64,000 nt of DNA from Arbacia lixula (lineage: Eukaryota > Echinodermata > Echinoidea > Arbacioida > Arbaciidae), in the NCBI GenBank assembly GCA_963669155.1, contig OZ022577.1:13008215-13072214 (forward strand). The letters run 5' to 3'. The notes under the pieces are model-generated. The model made no database searches. It was not told where the DNA came from and worked only from the letters and a program-made list of their open reading frames with translations. Positions within the stretch are counted from its first letter, which is position 1, and the number at the start of each line of letters is the position of its first letter. The position numbers were made by a program, and so were the translations under genes. This document shows, one piece after another, positions 13,322 through 23,890 of the stretch.

Positions 13322-13770
13322 TTTAGTAGAAATTACAATGTCTTTCTCTGAAACAGGCCTATTGAGAACTACAGAAGGGAAAATGGGGAAACGGACCCTT
13401 GGGTTAAGGAGAAAGTTCCCCTTCCATAATTACGTAATCGTGACAAAATCTAACCATTGTATGATATTTCTCTTCTTAAGAAACTAGGACAAATGGCGTT
13501 ATCATCATCAGCTGCCGAATTATATCGAAGAATTATCGTTATTGATAAATAATTTCGATGTCATGATTCATTTACATTTTCTAGTTAATTATGGCAAAAT
13601 TGCCTGGTAAATAATTCCTTATCCGTTTTTGATTAGCCACTACACACAATCAATGATTGTTTAATTCGGTCGAAATAGACCACCGGTCCACTTTGACCCA
13701 ATGCATCTTAATTTGGGAGTATATTATTGTGAACTCGGCTAAGTTGGTGAATGAATGCGTTCTTGCACAT
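13322..13770. other. Intergenic, nothing recognised
   Basis: No gene. The word GGTCCACTTTGACC near 13684 echoes a similar word near 14360 on the far side of the next MITE. Confidence 0.4.
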
Positions 13771-14328
13771 TTAGAAAAATAAGTTCCCACTAATCTATGT
13801 AAAATCATCCACTAAAACGAATTTCACATTTGTTTACCGCAATAAAGTTTCATTTTGACGAAAATTTGATAAAAAAACCGCACGCCTCCAGTGACGTCAC
13901 AGAAGTCAAAATGCCATAGATTGTACGGAAGTCAACAATAGACCATTTTCGTAATGTATTCACAACTTTACCCCTAACTGCGTAATAACGCGTTATTACA
14001 TTCACCTATATCTTGTCATTCAGATTCAATGGGTGGCATGCACTTTGAATCTATTAGTTGTTGCTACTCAGACAAACCTCGGACAAGCTTTGGGGTTCCC
14101 ATTGGTAACGTATTGTTTGAACGGTGTGAATAAAATATTTCATTCACGCCGTTGGCATTTATGGCATTTTGACTTCTCTGACGTCACTGGAGGCGTGCGT
14201 TGTTTTTTTTTTTTGTCTTCAAATTTTCGTCAAAAGAGACTTCATTGCGGCAAACGAATGTGAAATTCGTTTTAGTGGATAATTTTACATAGATTAGTGG
14301 GAACTTATTTTTCTAATTTAGTAACCCT
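13771..14328. mobile_element. MITE family A, second copy, left end clipped
   Basis: Same family as 2056-2609. The right end is GTAACCCT with TTAA (14329-14332); the left terminal repeat lacks its first 12 or so bases (AGGGTTACTAAA). The interior contains the CAAACAATACGTTACC block in reverse orientation. Confidence 0.85.
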
Positions 14329-14332
14329 TTAA

Positions 14333-14929
14333 AGTTGAGATCAGTCAAAGTTAGATGGTCCACTTTACCTTAGACCAACATCATAGAAATAAAAGTTTAA
14401 ACCCAATTTGAAGAAAATACTTCACCCTGACACGTAATCGTGTCTTGCCGGTCAATGTACCGCTTATGTAGACAATACTTATCGATCGAGGCTATACTTG
14501 TCATCTTTTCCAGAAATCTAGCTCTGATCGATATATAGGCGTCCTTCACGCCGCGCTCTGCGCATGGCTGGCCACATAGGGAACAGGAACAACAATCGTG
14601 GGGCTAATTTTTGCATAATAAGTGAAACGTCGATTATATGATTGTTTGCTACCAATAAAGTGAGTGAATAATGCATGAGTATTGTAAAGAACCTGGTTTT
14701 CCTCCTAAATCTTCAAGCCATTTTCCCGGAAGCAACCAGGAGTGATGACATCACCAGTGAAACAAAATAATATTTCAGCGTCTGTTTTGAGAACTGCAGA
14801 AAAGCTGTCTTGCGCAATTGTATGAGATCTTACCACGAACCCACAACGATAAAGTTTGGAATCCTTCCAAGGAGTTTTATTTGTAACTATGTAAGGGAGC
14901 ATGATACTTAAGTTGCAAGTAAGCTCCAA
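14333..14929. other. Intergenic, nothing recognised
   Basis: No gene, RNA or clear repeat. Confidence 0.45.
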
Positions 14930-15215
14930 AAACTTTTGACACTTTAGAAAAATCATTAGAAATAAGTGACACAACAAATCAAGCTGAAATTAAGGAATCA
15001 TAAGGACAAAGATAATCAATTCACAGCACAACAATGACCATTGCGTATGACACATGTCCATCCAGTAGCAACTGCCATCACAGGTGTCATTAATATTGCA
15101 TGATGTTTTTGGCAGAAAATAAGTTTGTGTGATACATAATGGACATTGTGTTCTGAATTGATTATCAGATACACACACACTCTTGCATCCAAATGTGTCA
15201 AATAGTGAAAATCTC
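14930..15215. repeat. Fold-back dispersed repeat
   Basis: GATAATCAATTCACAGCACA near 15012 pairs with its diverged inverse near 15150-15166. The left part (AAATCAAGCTGAAATT) recurs at about 17913 and the right part in inverse at about 18060-18150, so this is a member of a dispersed family. Confidence 0.6.
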
Positions 15216-15617
15216 ATTAAGTTTTTATAAGATTATTACAAGAAAAGTAATTGATAAAATGTCCGCTTCCCAAAAATTTCATCCTTTGACTTTAGGTTGT
15301 ATCCATTTCAGCATGATTCGAGTTTTAAACTAGTGTTTAATCATTTTTAAAATGTGTTAAAAAGATTTTGTAGCACCTATTACACAATTATGAATTGTTA
15401 GCACATCATGATTAATAAAGGTCTATGACCGAAATATGGAACATATTTTTTTCTTCTCCGGCGTTTTTATTTATTCGTTTGTATTTCCATCTACAATAGC
15501 AACGCCATCTCATTATTTCCAGTATTCTTTTTAAACATTTATGATGCGGGTGCCTCAAACCGGCTCCCTTGTTTTCTTTTTTTTTTGAATATTTCCATAC
15601 AAACGTTTATAATAAAA
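15216..15617. other. Intergenic, nothing recognised
   Basis: AT-rich; no feature recognised. Confidence 0.4.
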
Positions 15618-16096
15618 ATACTGAAATATCACTCACTGATCAACAGAATTATGCTCTTTAAAAATATTTTTGGATTGAAGATTAATGATAAACTTACGGA
15701 GAAATTTTTGTTCGAATATCGCACATTCACATCACTGAACCTTGCAACCGGCCCCTACCGATAATGTGCGATATCTCCGTCAATCCGACGAGTACAGTGC
15801 CGACATTTCACCAGTATTGCGTCTCAATCATGCTCGATCCAGCGGGGTTAAAAACATGACGGGGAAGTTTTTTCCGATCGACGAGAAAATCACGGAAGTA
15901 CGAACGCAAGTTCAAATACAAAGATATTTCGAACGAAAATGTGCACTTGTCAAATAAGAGCGCATTTTGTATAATTTTTCTTCCGTAAATCGTGAAGTTT
16001 GCTTACTGATACGTAAATTCACAATAAATCGCGCATCTAACCTTCGATAACGCGTATTGAAAAGAAATACATGGGGGCCGGTTTCAAGGTTCACTG
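15618..16096. repeat. Dispersed repeat with CACTGAACC inverted ends
   Basis: Matches 41407-41888 over its full length. CACTGAACCTTGCAACCGG (from 15733) is repeated inverted at 16073-16096, so the inner 364 bp look like a MITE; similarity to the second copy nevertheless starts 115 bases to the left. No coding capacity. Confidence 0.75.
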
Positions 16097-16203
16097 TACA
16101 TATTTCGGGTTAAGGTAGGGGAGAAACCTTTTTGAATAATTCAGGATTCCTTTGCAAGCACTGAAACAATACGATATAGAAATATTACGCAATGGAGGAC
16201 AGA

Positions 16204-16390
16204 AAGAATATTGGTGAATCATCATCATCATCATCATCATCATGTGTCGTCTTCGGCACGAAGGTTGGCAACCATGGCTCTCCACTTAAGAGCGGTTTTC
16301 TGCAGCTCTTATTGCTTGTACGTAAGAAGTTGCTGAATTCCTTTTCTTGATGTCGTCCCTTGGTTCTCTGTCTCCCCTTGCTCTCTTTCA
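16204..16390 (-). mobile_element. LINE 3' end with (TGA)n tail
   Basis: The minus strand reads, with a frame change, words typical of a LINE ORF2 C-terminus: KGRQRTKGRH, then LKWRAMVANLRAEDDT and stop, followed at once by a TGA repeat tail (about 16219-16242). It is an old 5'-truncated copy. Confidence 0.75.
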
Positions 16391-16690
16391 TTCGTTGTAC
16401 CTTCCAGAAGTGTCTTTATAATCTGGAGCATGTCTTCTTTTAAACGTTAACACGTAATAGTGTCATAGTGTAACTGTTTATTGTTGTATTCGCTCACTCA
16501 AGCCGTTAACTGGTTGGCTCAAGTTCAATCCAGTACCTTGCGAACAATAATACTGCGCCCCTTCTTTGTAATAGCAGGGATGTGTTAACGGCTATCTGCG
16601 CGCACGGACTGCACGCCCTCAGCGTGTACCTTCTAGTCAATGCTGCGGTAAAGAAGAGTGAAAGGACGTGCTGATTAGGTCATTACCACC
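16391..16690. other. Intergenic, nothing recognised
   Basis: No feature beyond ordinary sequence. Confidence 0.4.
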
Positions 16691-16694
16691 TTAA

Positions 16695-17319
16695 AGGGCC
16701 CCTGTCATCAAAATGTATGTTGACTTATGTTGATGTAACTTAATATGTATATAACAACATCACTCACTGTTCAATGGAAATATGTGTCCTATATTTTAAA
16801 ATATTTTTTCTACATTTTTTCTCAGCACTGATAAGCCCGCCTTCAAAATATCCTCCAACTCAAGATTCCCCCTGTGACATCATGAATGATAGAAATTAGC
16901 AGGATAATATACATAATGAATGCACAAACTAAACATTGCAATGACTACCTGCAAGTGCTTATAATGGCATCACATAGCTAGCACATTTCTGTGATTATTC
17001 CCACATGAAAGTTTGTTGGATTGTATTGCGTGAAGACATGTGATGCTCTTGTGGGCAGGTGAAGGTAGTCATTGCAATGTTAAATTGGGGCATAAATTGT
17101 GCTTATTATCCTGCTAATTTCTTCCTTTGATGATGTCACAGGGGGAATCTTGAGTTGGAGGGTGTTTTGGAGGCGGGGCTTATCAGTGCTGAGAAAAAGT
17201 AAAGAAAAATCATTTTAAAATATAGGACACATATTTTCATTGAACAGTTAGTGATTTTGTTATGTACATATTAAGTTGCTTCAACATAAGTCGAAATTTA
17301 TTTTGATGACAGGGGACCT
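16695..17319. mobile_element. MITE family B, 625 bp, TTAA target duplication
   Basis: Terminal inverted repeats of about 210 bp starting AGGGCCCCTGTCATCAAAAT at the left and AGGTCCCCTGTCATCAAAAT (complement) at the right. TTAA stands at 16691-16694 and 17320-17323. Non-coding. Confidence 0.9.
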
Positions 17320-17323
17320 TTAA

Positions 17324-18370
17324 AGTTACGTAAAAACACACCCATATTGACGTTATAATTAGTTATTCAACTTTTCCTTCACCCCTGGATTCCTTTCAGC
17401 ATGATGCAAGGCACACAAAGGGGGAGGGAGGGAGAGGGCAAGGTCCTATCTCTGGTAGTCTGCATGCACAAACCCTTGTCAGTCAGTCAGTCTGCATCAA
17501 TAGGCCTGCAATACAGAGACTATCTATAATTTGTATATTTGTCTCCTTTAGCGACAAGATTTGGGACACAACCACCGACTCACACTGTAGTCTAACTACC
17601 GAACCCATAATTCTAAGGTGGTTACGCAATGATTACACAAAGGTCTGCGCTTGTAGACTAAGTATACATAACATCGTGGGTGAATCGTTCTTCTGCCTTT
17701 CTTTTCTTGTATTTACTGCGCTTACAAGAGCGACATGTGAAGTGCGCCGTGCGCTTAATCAGCTGTTAACGATTACAAAAAGCGAAATTCTTTATACCGC
17801 TCAAGTTCTAAACGGTGCCCAGACACGTGTTTCTTTAATATGACGTTTCTTTATACTAGGTGTTAAAAACTTTGACAGTTTTGAAAAAAATGATTAAATA
17901 TCAGTTTCGACTCAAATCAAGCTGAAATTGACAAATCATACGCTCAAGGGAGGTCAATTTTTTTTAGAGACAAGTTTTGTAGCATTTTATTTTATTCCAA
18001 CAATCCTTGGATTGTTTAATTTTCTCTTTTGGACAAATTTGGACCTCAACATTTGTGTGTATTCGATGATAAATTCAGAACATAACAATGGTCGTCGTGC
18101 ATCACACATGCCAACCCACAACTTCTTTCTACCAGAAACATGCATAATTAATGACACCGAAATGGTATAGCTATAATTATCGTTTCGGTATATCTATTAA
18201 ATGAATTTTTGCCGCGTGGACACGCTGTATTGTCATTATTGTGTTGTAATCGTTGCTGCTAATTACAATTATTAGCGTTTTCATTAATTATCTTCAATAT
18301 CTACTCCAAAAACCTTACTATACATTTAAAAAAAAACATTGGAAATTGAATGTAATCCCTTGACACTGAC
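17324..18370. other. Intergenic with a fold-back family remnant
   Basis: 17865-18175 is a diverged copy of the 14930-15215 repeat. The remainder shows nothing recognised. Confidence 0.5.
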
Positions 18371-18456
18371 CAGTTAGCCCTGATCAGTTCGCCCTGATCA
18401 GTTCGCCCTGTGCAGTTAGCCCTGTGCAGTTAGCCCTGTGCAGTTAGCCCTGAGCA
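18371..18456. repeat. 14-bp minisatellite, six units
   Basis: Unit CAGTTAGCCCTGTG with variants CAGTTCGCCCTGAT, about 400 bases upstream of the Ser/Arg-rich gene start. Confidence 0.9.
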
Positions 18457-18866
18457 GGTTCACTCCGGTTCCTCGAGGGCCCAGGCTCGAGGCCAGACAA
18501 AGGCACTCGGAAATCAATTGTTCCCTTATTCTTGTTCTTGTATTGGCGTGTGGCTTCCTTGAATGGGTGGCTAATGATTCAGGCACTAAGCCAAGATTTG
18601 TCAAGGTCTATATTGCGTGAGATGGTCATGCACGACCGAGTCTCGGGACACAAAACCAGTTAACTCTGCGCGGTGGAGCCCAGTTCTAGCAAATAAACGA
18701 GACCGTATTGACTGTGCATGTCGTAGGTTATGCAGAGGTTGACTGATACACATCTTTTAAAAAAAAAAGATTCATTCACACACATCGGCTATCTACGTCA
18801 GTTCAGATGTTGTGATGGTTTCTCTTCGTGTTTTGACTGGAGTTACATGATTTGATACATACGGGT
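18457..18866 (+). other. 5' flank of the Ser/Arg-rich gene
   Basis: No TATA box or clear promoter recognised. A possible splice acceptor (CTACGTCAG, about 18791-18799) could mean this is the end of an intron and that the first exon lies upstream. Confidence 0.3.
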
Positions 18867-20129
18867 ATGAGGGTGATTAAGAGCGAGATGATGCCTGCCT
18901 TGGCGAATCCTGCCGAGAGTGGGAAGGAAAACTGTTCCCAAAATGCTGATCCTGAAACTCCCAGTGTGGAGGGGCCGCAGCCCGTCAAACCACCGCTCAT
19001 CCCGCAGATCTCCTTCACGCTCTTCGCAAGCCCAGAGGCTCAAAAGGCCATGCGTGTGCTCAATGGTGATGAGGACGAGGAGGAGGAGGAGGAGGAGGGG
19101 AAGGAGAAGGAGGGGGAAAGCGGTGAAGATGTAGATAGAAAGGAGACTGTCGACGACGAGGAGCTGAACGCAGACTCGTCAGGAGAGTCATCAGAAGGAA
19201 CAGGCTCAAAGCGTTATCAATGGCGAGTCGTTGCCCGGACGGTGGCGGGATATCCCCGGTCGTTAAAGACGAACTCGAACTCTTTGGAGAAACTGACGAG
19301 CCTCAGTCCGGATATTCCTGAGCAGAGGAGCAGTAGGGTCGCTGCCAGGAGGGCAAGTACATGTGTGGTTCAGGGACGAACCTCTTTTAGCCCGTGCCCT
19401 CCAAGATCGCCTCGTGTTCGCAGGATGTCTCTGTCTCCATGCCGCCGGCCGCTCCTGCCCCCGAGGAATGGCTCCACGCACCCGTTCCCACCGTCCATGC
19501 AGAAGACTATGTCGAACTCGAGCTTAGACAGCGAGTCGTCCCAGGAGTTGAACTTCAACAACGCCTCCTCAACATCCACCCCAACCTCCTCTTCCCCTAC
19601 CTCGAGACTCGGGCTTCCGGTAGACAGCTCCATCCCCAGTCATCGCGCTCTTTCGCGGCGTCGCATGTCGCTGCCTGTGTCGCCAAGAACACATCTCATC
19701 CCACCTCGACCGCCGTCGCCTTTCCATCAGGCGCGGTCATCGTCCACGGGTTGTGACGGTCAGTCATCGGGCAGGGTGTCGCCCATGCCCAGCGTGGTGA
19801 ACTCCTGCAGCTCGACCAGCATCGCCAGCGGGCCTGTACGGAGAACAGCGGCCACCAGCACACTGGCTGCAAACAGGGAGAAGTTGGAGAGTCTCATGAA
19901 GGAGAGATCGAGAGTCATCGCTAACCTTACCATCGGGGGCAGCAGCCAGTCATCACAAACTAAGTCACAAGCTACAAAAGAGACCGCATCGCCCAAGATG
20001 TCGCCCAAGGTGTCACCGAAGGCGTCACCGACGTCACCGATTAGGGCGAATCACAGTCTCCGAAAGACGGCTCTATCCGTCCGATCGGCGAGCATGGATA
20101 CTGACTCCGACCACTCAGACGTCTCGGAG
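18867..20129 (+). CDS. Exon 1 of the Ser/Arg-rich gene
   Basis: Holds 421 codons, ending ...DHSDVSE before GTAAGA. Beyond the donor the frame runs into ordinary AT-rich intron sequence, so the extension to 20225 is read-through and not coding. No clear core promoter was found upstream. Confidence 0.8.
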
Positions 20130-20662
20130 GTAAGAAATCGCTCTACATGTTCATCTATGTATGAGTCCATGACATCTCTATACCACACAATTCTTTCCTG
20201 GTTCATATTAGTGTTTTATTGTTAATCTTTAAAAAAAAAATCTTCAACAAATACATTAATTCATTCAAACTCCCATCACCGCCCTCTCCTTCGCCTTCCA
20301 TTTCATCCCATGTATGTTCGAAAACCGAAAACCAAAGCTAAAAACAGTCTGGTGTAAGTGTTATACAAATGAAAAATTCACCTCTCCTCTTTCACTCTTT
20401 CCTCTTCTTTCTTCGGCCCATAAATGGGTCAGATATCCTGAAATGATAGACCCACATGGTGTTACCGAGTTTTTTATTTTTCTAAATATTGATTAAAATG
20501 ATAATGTTATTATTGTCATTAAATGTATGAGTGATTGTGGTCGCAGAAGTAGTGTCAGACTCGAAATAATATGTAACATTAAACAACAGCAACAGCTATA
20601 TCAATACATGTAGTTGCTGAGGTAAAACTAACAGTGATAGCTGTCTTAGTAGCAGCAGCAGC

Positions 20663-20706
<44 letters not shown>

Positions 20707-21993
20707 AAGTAGTAGTAGAAGTAGTAGTATTAGTAGTAGCAATGGTAAAAGTGGTACTGACAGGAAGTATTCATGCTGAAAGAGTATTTTAAACAACCTA
20801 ACCTAAGTTGAAAACATCTCAAAATAATACGCCGTACACTATGTCATGTAGAATGAGCATTTTGAAGCCATATTGTCACCCTGAAATGTATGCGATCCTT
20901 GCAAATATCTCATCGACTGATGTATGCGCTGATGTCATCAGTTTGATTTATATGTTCGTTAGTCTACAATGGCAGCTGGATAATTGTTCTTTCCATATGT
21001 TATCTCATTGGCACTTCTGTGTGTGGGAAACAACGACGTCATCGACGTTTTCCACATTACGTCTTTGCAGTCATGGTATCTATTCGATTCAGGGAAGTAG
21101 AAGCGTTTGTATTGATCTGTTCCAGAGAGCTGACAATACGAGGATCTGTATGCAACAGATCTGAACAATGAGATCACGGAGTGTGGTATCGATAATAGCA
21201 GAGTAACAATAGTAAGGGCTATCGTATAGATTACTTGCATGAGCAACGGGATGTAAACAGGACTTTCTCTCTCTCTCTCTCTCTGCAGACGATCACTCTC
21301 CTGGGCGGTGAGTGCCCAGGGACGAGTCTGCCTGTAAATACTGTGTCAGACGTCACGTCCATGCACAGTGAACCAGCAGGAGTGACCAGGAGTCTCGATG
21401 ACGCCTGCCTTCGCCAGGTCGGTGGTCGACCCATCTTTCGTCGGAAAGGGTCGAGCTCGTTTGACTCGGGCATTTCCGTTAGCGACGCCTCTGTGGTCTC
21501 GGACTCCCTAGAAGTTCAAACAGTTTGTGGCGAATTCGCGGAAGATATCTCGAGGACATCGAGATTGCGACGTCGTAGGGGCACGATCTGCGTGGGCTCC
21601 TTGAGCTCGCTGCTCGTCCCGATCTCCGGGCAGGGGCGGCGACCATCAGTGTCCATGTCCAGTCCTCTTCCTCCGGACCCATCAAGTGTCGTCGTCGAAC
21701 GATCCCACGACGAAATCGAGCAGGACGTCGAAGAGGAGCTACAGCAACGGATTTTGACGAGAAAGAGCCAGTTGCTGATGCACTCCGTGCCTGGGAGCTC
21801 GTCCGCGGCTTCGGCTCTCGCCAACCTCGAGGCTCGAGCCATTTCCAAGACGACGAACGGGCGACTGAAGAAGATCTGTGGTAACCTGACCGAAGAGAGA
21901 ACCACAGCAGAACTCTTGGACATGAAGGCCGCGATGGTGGCGGCGGCGGCGAGGAGAGAGCACCTGCAGAAGTCGAAATCATTTGAAGTATGA
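18867..21993 (+). CDS. Unrecognised Ser/Arg-rich, probably disordered protein, two coding exons, 655 aa
   Basis: I do not recognise the family. Coding exons are 18867-20129 and 21289-21993, joined in phase 0 by GAG|GTAAGA and CTCTGCAG|ACG. The first ATG of the open frame is 18867; an in-frame stop lies at 18834-18836. Visible parts: a KEN tripeptide near residue 20, the stretch PQISFTLFASPEAQKAM, an acidic Asp/Glu run near 67-100, many basophilic and proline-directed sites (RRMSLSP, RRRMSLPVSP, a KxSP repeat series ending SPIR), a RKGSSSFDSGISVS block in exon 2, a C-terminal Ala-rich helical region and the ending KSKSFEV. Codon third positions are GC-biased, unlike the flanks, which supports real coding. 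It is likely a phosphorylated regulatory or cytoskeletal protein; that is inference. Upstream exons may exist. Confidence 0.8.
20130..21288 (+). other. Intron of the Ser/Arg-rich gene
   Basis: An 1159-base intron. It contains an impure AGT/TAG trinucleotide array (20650-20735) and ends in a CT dinucleotide run that serves as the polypyrimidine tract. No other feature seen. Confidence 0.75.
20650..20735. repeat. AGT/AGC trinucleotide array
   Basis: AGC units then AGT units with a few AGA interruptions, within the intron of the Ser/Arg-rich gene. Confidence 0.95.
21289..21993 (+). CDS. Exon 2 of the Ser/Arg-rich gene
   Basis: Begins TITLLGGECPG right after a CT-run acceptor tract (about 21264-21288) and ends at TGA 21991-21993. 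It encodes 234 residues including a dense Glu/Gln stretch (DEIEQDVEEELQQ) and an Ala-rich C-terminal helix. A possible AATAAA is at 22301-22306. Confidence 0.82.
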   Translation, partial: TITLLGGECPGTSLPVNTVSDVTSMHSEPAGVTRSLDDACLRQVGGRPIFRRKGSSSFDSGISVSDASVVSDSLEVQTVCGEFAEDISRTSRLRRRRGTICVGSLSSLLVPISGQGRRPSVSMSSPLPPDPSSVVVERSHDEIEQDVEEELQQRILTRKSQLLMHSVPGSSSAASALANLEARAISKTTNGRLKKICGNLTEERTTAELLDMKAAMVAAAARREHLQKSKSFEV

Positions 21994-22429
21994 GCGCTTC
22001 CACGCAGGGCTAGTGAACATTTAGTTAAAAAATCTGTATCTCTGAAATACGATATTTGTGTACAGTATTTATGATTTCAGCTTTAAGTTTAAAAAAAAAA
22101 AAGATTTGGCATGGAGTTTGTGTGCAGAGTTATTTTATTATTTTCAGGCGGCGTGTGTTTACCTCCTGAGGATCGCTCACAAAATGAGATCGTTTCGTTT
22201 CATTTATTCATTTTCATTTCAATTAAAAACAATACATATATATACAAATTATAATTCAAGGTATACACGGTATAAGTCAAAATGAAAATAGGAAACTACA
22301 AATAAAGCCAAATGGCCTTGTGGAGGCGCAGTTCCCAGAACATTGTTACCAGTTTTTACCTATACACACACAAGAAGAAACAACAATAAGAAAAACAAAA
22401 AACATGTAAAATGACAAATTAACAGAATA
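21994..22429 (+). other. Probable 3' UTR and downstream flank
   Basis: AT-rich sequence after the stop with an AATAAA at 22301-22306. The UTR end is not proven. Confidence 0.4.
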
Positions 22430-22714
22430 TGAATTATGGATCCTGCTCGATATTTTCTCGTGATTTAATGACAACATACATTTACGAGGTTTGAATGGAT
22501 GCATTACAGTTATGTCTCAAAGTAAGAAAGAATGTTTAAGAACTGTTCTTTCAATCACTTAAGTTACAACGCTGATGGAAAAGTATTTATTTCCTGACTG
22601 TATAGTATATCCATGCAAGTCATGTTTTTGTGGTATCCTATCTGATTATGGGTACCTCGTAAATGTATGTTGTCATTAAATCACGAGAAAATATCGAGCA
22701 GGACCCATAATTCA
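22430..22714. mobile_element. Fold-back element, 61-bp near-perfect arms
   Basis: 22430-22490 is the inverse of 22654-22714 with a single mismatch, separated by 163 bases. Such near identity means a recent insertion or strong arm homogenisation. I see no clear target duplication. Confidence 0.9.
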
Positions 22715-23004
22715 CAAGACACGGGTTTTACGATATGCATTAGAATTATCAAGAACGACCATGGGTCATAAGTTAACGAATGCTTAATGAAGTACCACCG
22801 CTTGTGTCACGTGATGCGCATTCAACCAATTAGATTGGGTGAATGCGCGCAAAATGGTCACACAATGTGCGGTCAAATATTCTGACACTTTGGTCCGCCA
22901 GTGCAAATGGAAACTCATTGACCTTGATGCAGTCACGGTTAGTTGATATTCAGTTGTAAGCATTGCAGACGTCCTTCTCAGAGCTAGCATTGCTATTCCT
23001 GTGG
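22715..23004. other. Intergenic, nothing recognised
   Basis: No feature recognised before the GGT run. Confidence 0.4.
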
Positions 23005-23045
23005 AATGGTGGTGGTGGTGGTGGTGGTGGTGGGGGGGGGGGGGG
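23005..23045. repeat. GGT array and G-run
   Basis: (GGT)n followed by a run of about 14 G. Potential quadruplex-former (inference). Confidence 0.9.
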
Positions 23046-23340
23046 TCAGAACGTTTGTGAAAGAGCTATCGATTCCACAGTGGAACATACCCTCGTGTTC
23101 ATTGTTAGTCAAAGACAACTCCATTCACTACTCTGTTGTTGTCACTATGCACATCCATTTTCCTCAGCAAATTATATCATGTTGGATTATCATTTTGATC
23201 TGTTACAAGATTAATGCTAATAATGAATTGATTGTCACCTGGCATGAAAAAATATTTTGATTAAATAAAAAATTAAGCTATTTGATGTCACCTTCTTTAA
23301 CAATCATTTGAGTAAGTGTACGTTTTATGTATTTTATACG

Positions 23341-23373
23341 TGCGTGTGTATGCGTGAGAGTGCGTGTGTGTGT

Positions 23374-23412
<39 letters not shown>

Positions 23413-23560
23413 CGAGTGAGAGAGAGGGAGGGGGGGGGCAGAATAGACGAGTGTGTGTTACTATTGTGGTAGTGATGGTTGTTTGTGTGTCTATCTGTGT
23501 TTGTGTTTGTGCATGTGTGTATATGTGTGTATGTGTGTGTGTCACAGAGAGACAGATACA
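23341..23560. repeat. TG-rich microsatellite cluster
   Basis: Two TG-rich arrays separated by a GA/G-rich segment and unique DNA. Confidence 0.9.
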
Positions 23561-23721
23561 CGTTACAAACAAATACGAGAGTGATAGATAAGACAATAAT
23601 TTCGCTACCTGCAGAAATTATAGGATAAACAGTGGACCCCAAGTTTGTGACCTAGCTCAATTCTCCAAATTAAGAACGAATGCATGAATGGCCCTGCATT
23701 CTCTTCCGCATTCCTCTTTTT

Positions 23722-23730
23722 TACTTCCTT

Positions 23731-23762
<32 letters not shown>

Positions 23763-23764
23763 TT

Positions 23765-23795
<31 letters not shown>

Positions 23796-23848
23796 TCCTT
23801 CTTCTTCTTCTTCTTCTTCTTCTTCCTCTACTCTCTCTCTGTCTCTGC

Positions 23849-23889
<41 letters not shown>

Positions 23890-23890
23890 T
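23722..23890. repeat. CTT trinucleotide array followed by CT array
   Basis: About 90 bases of CTT, then about 55 bases of CT: a long pure pyrimidine strand. Frames through it are artefacts. Confidence 0.95.
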
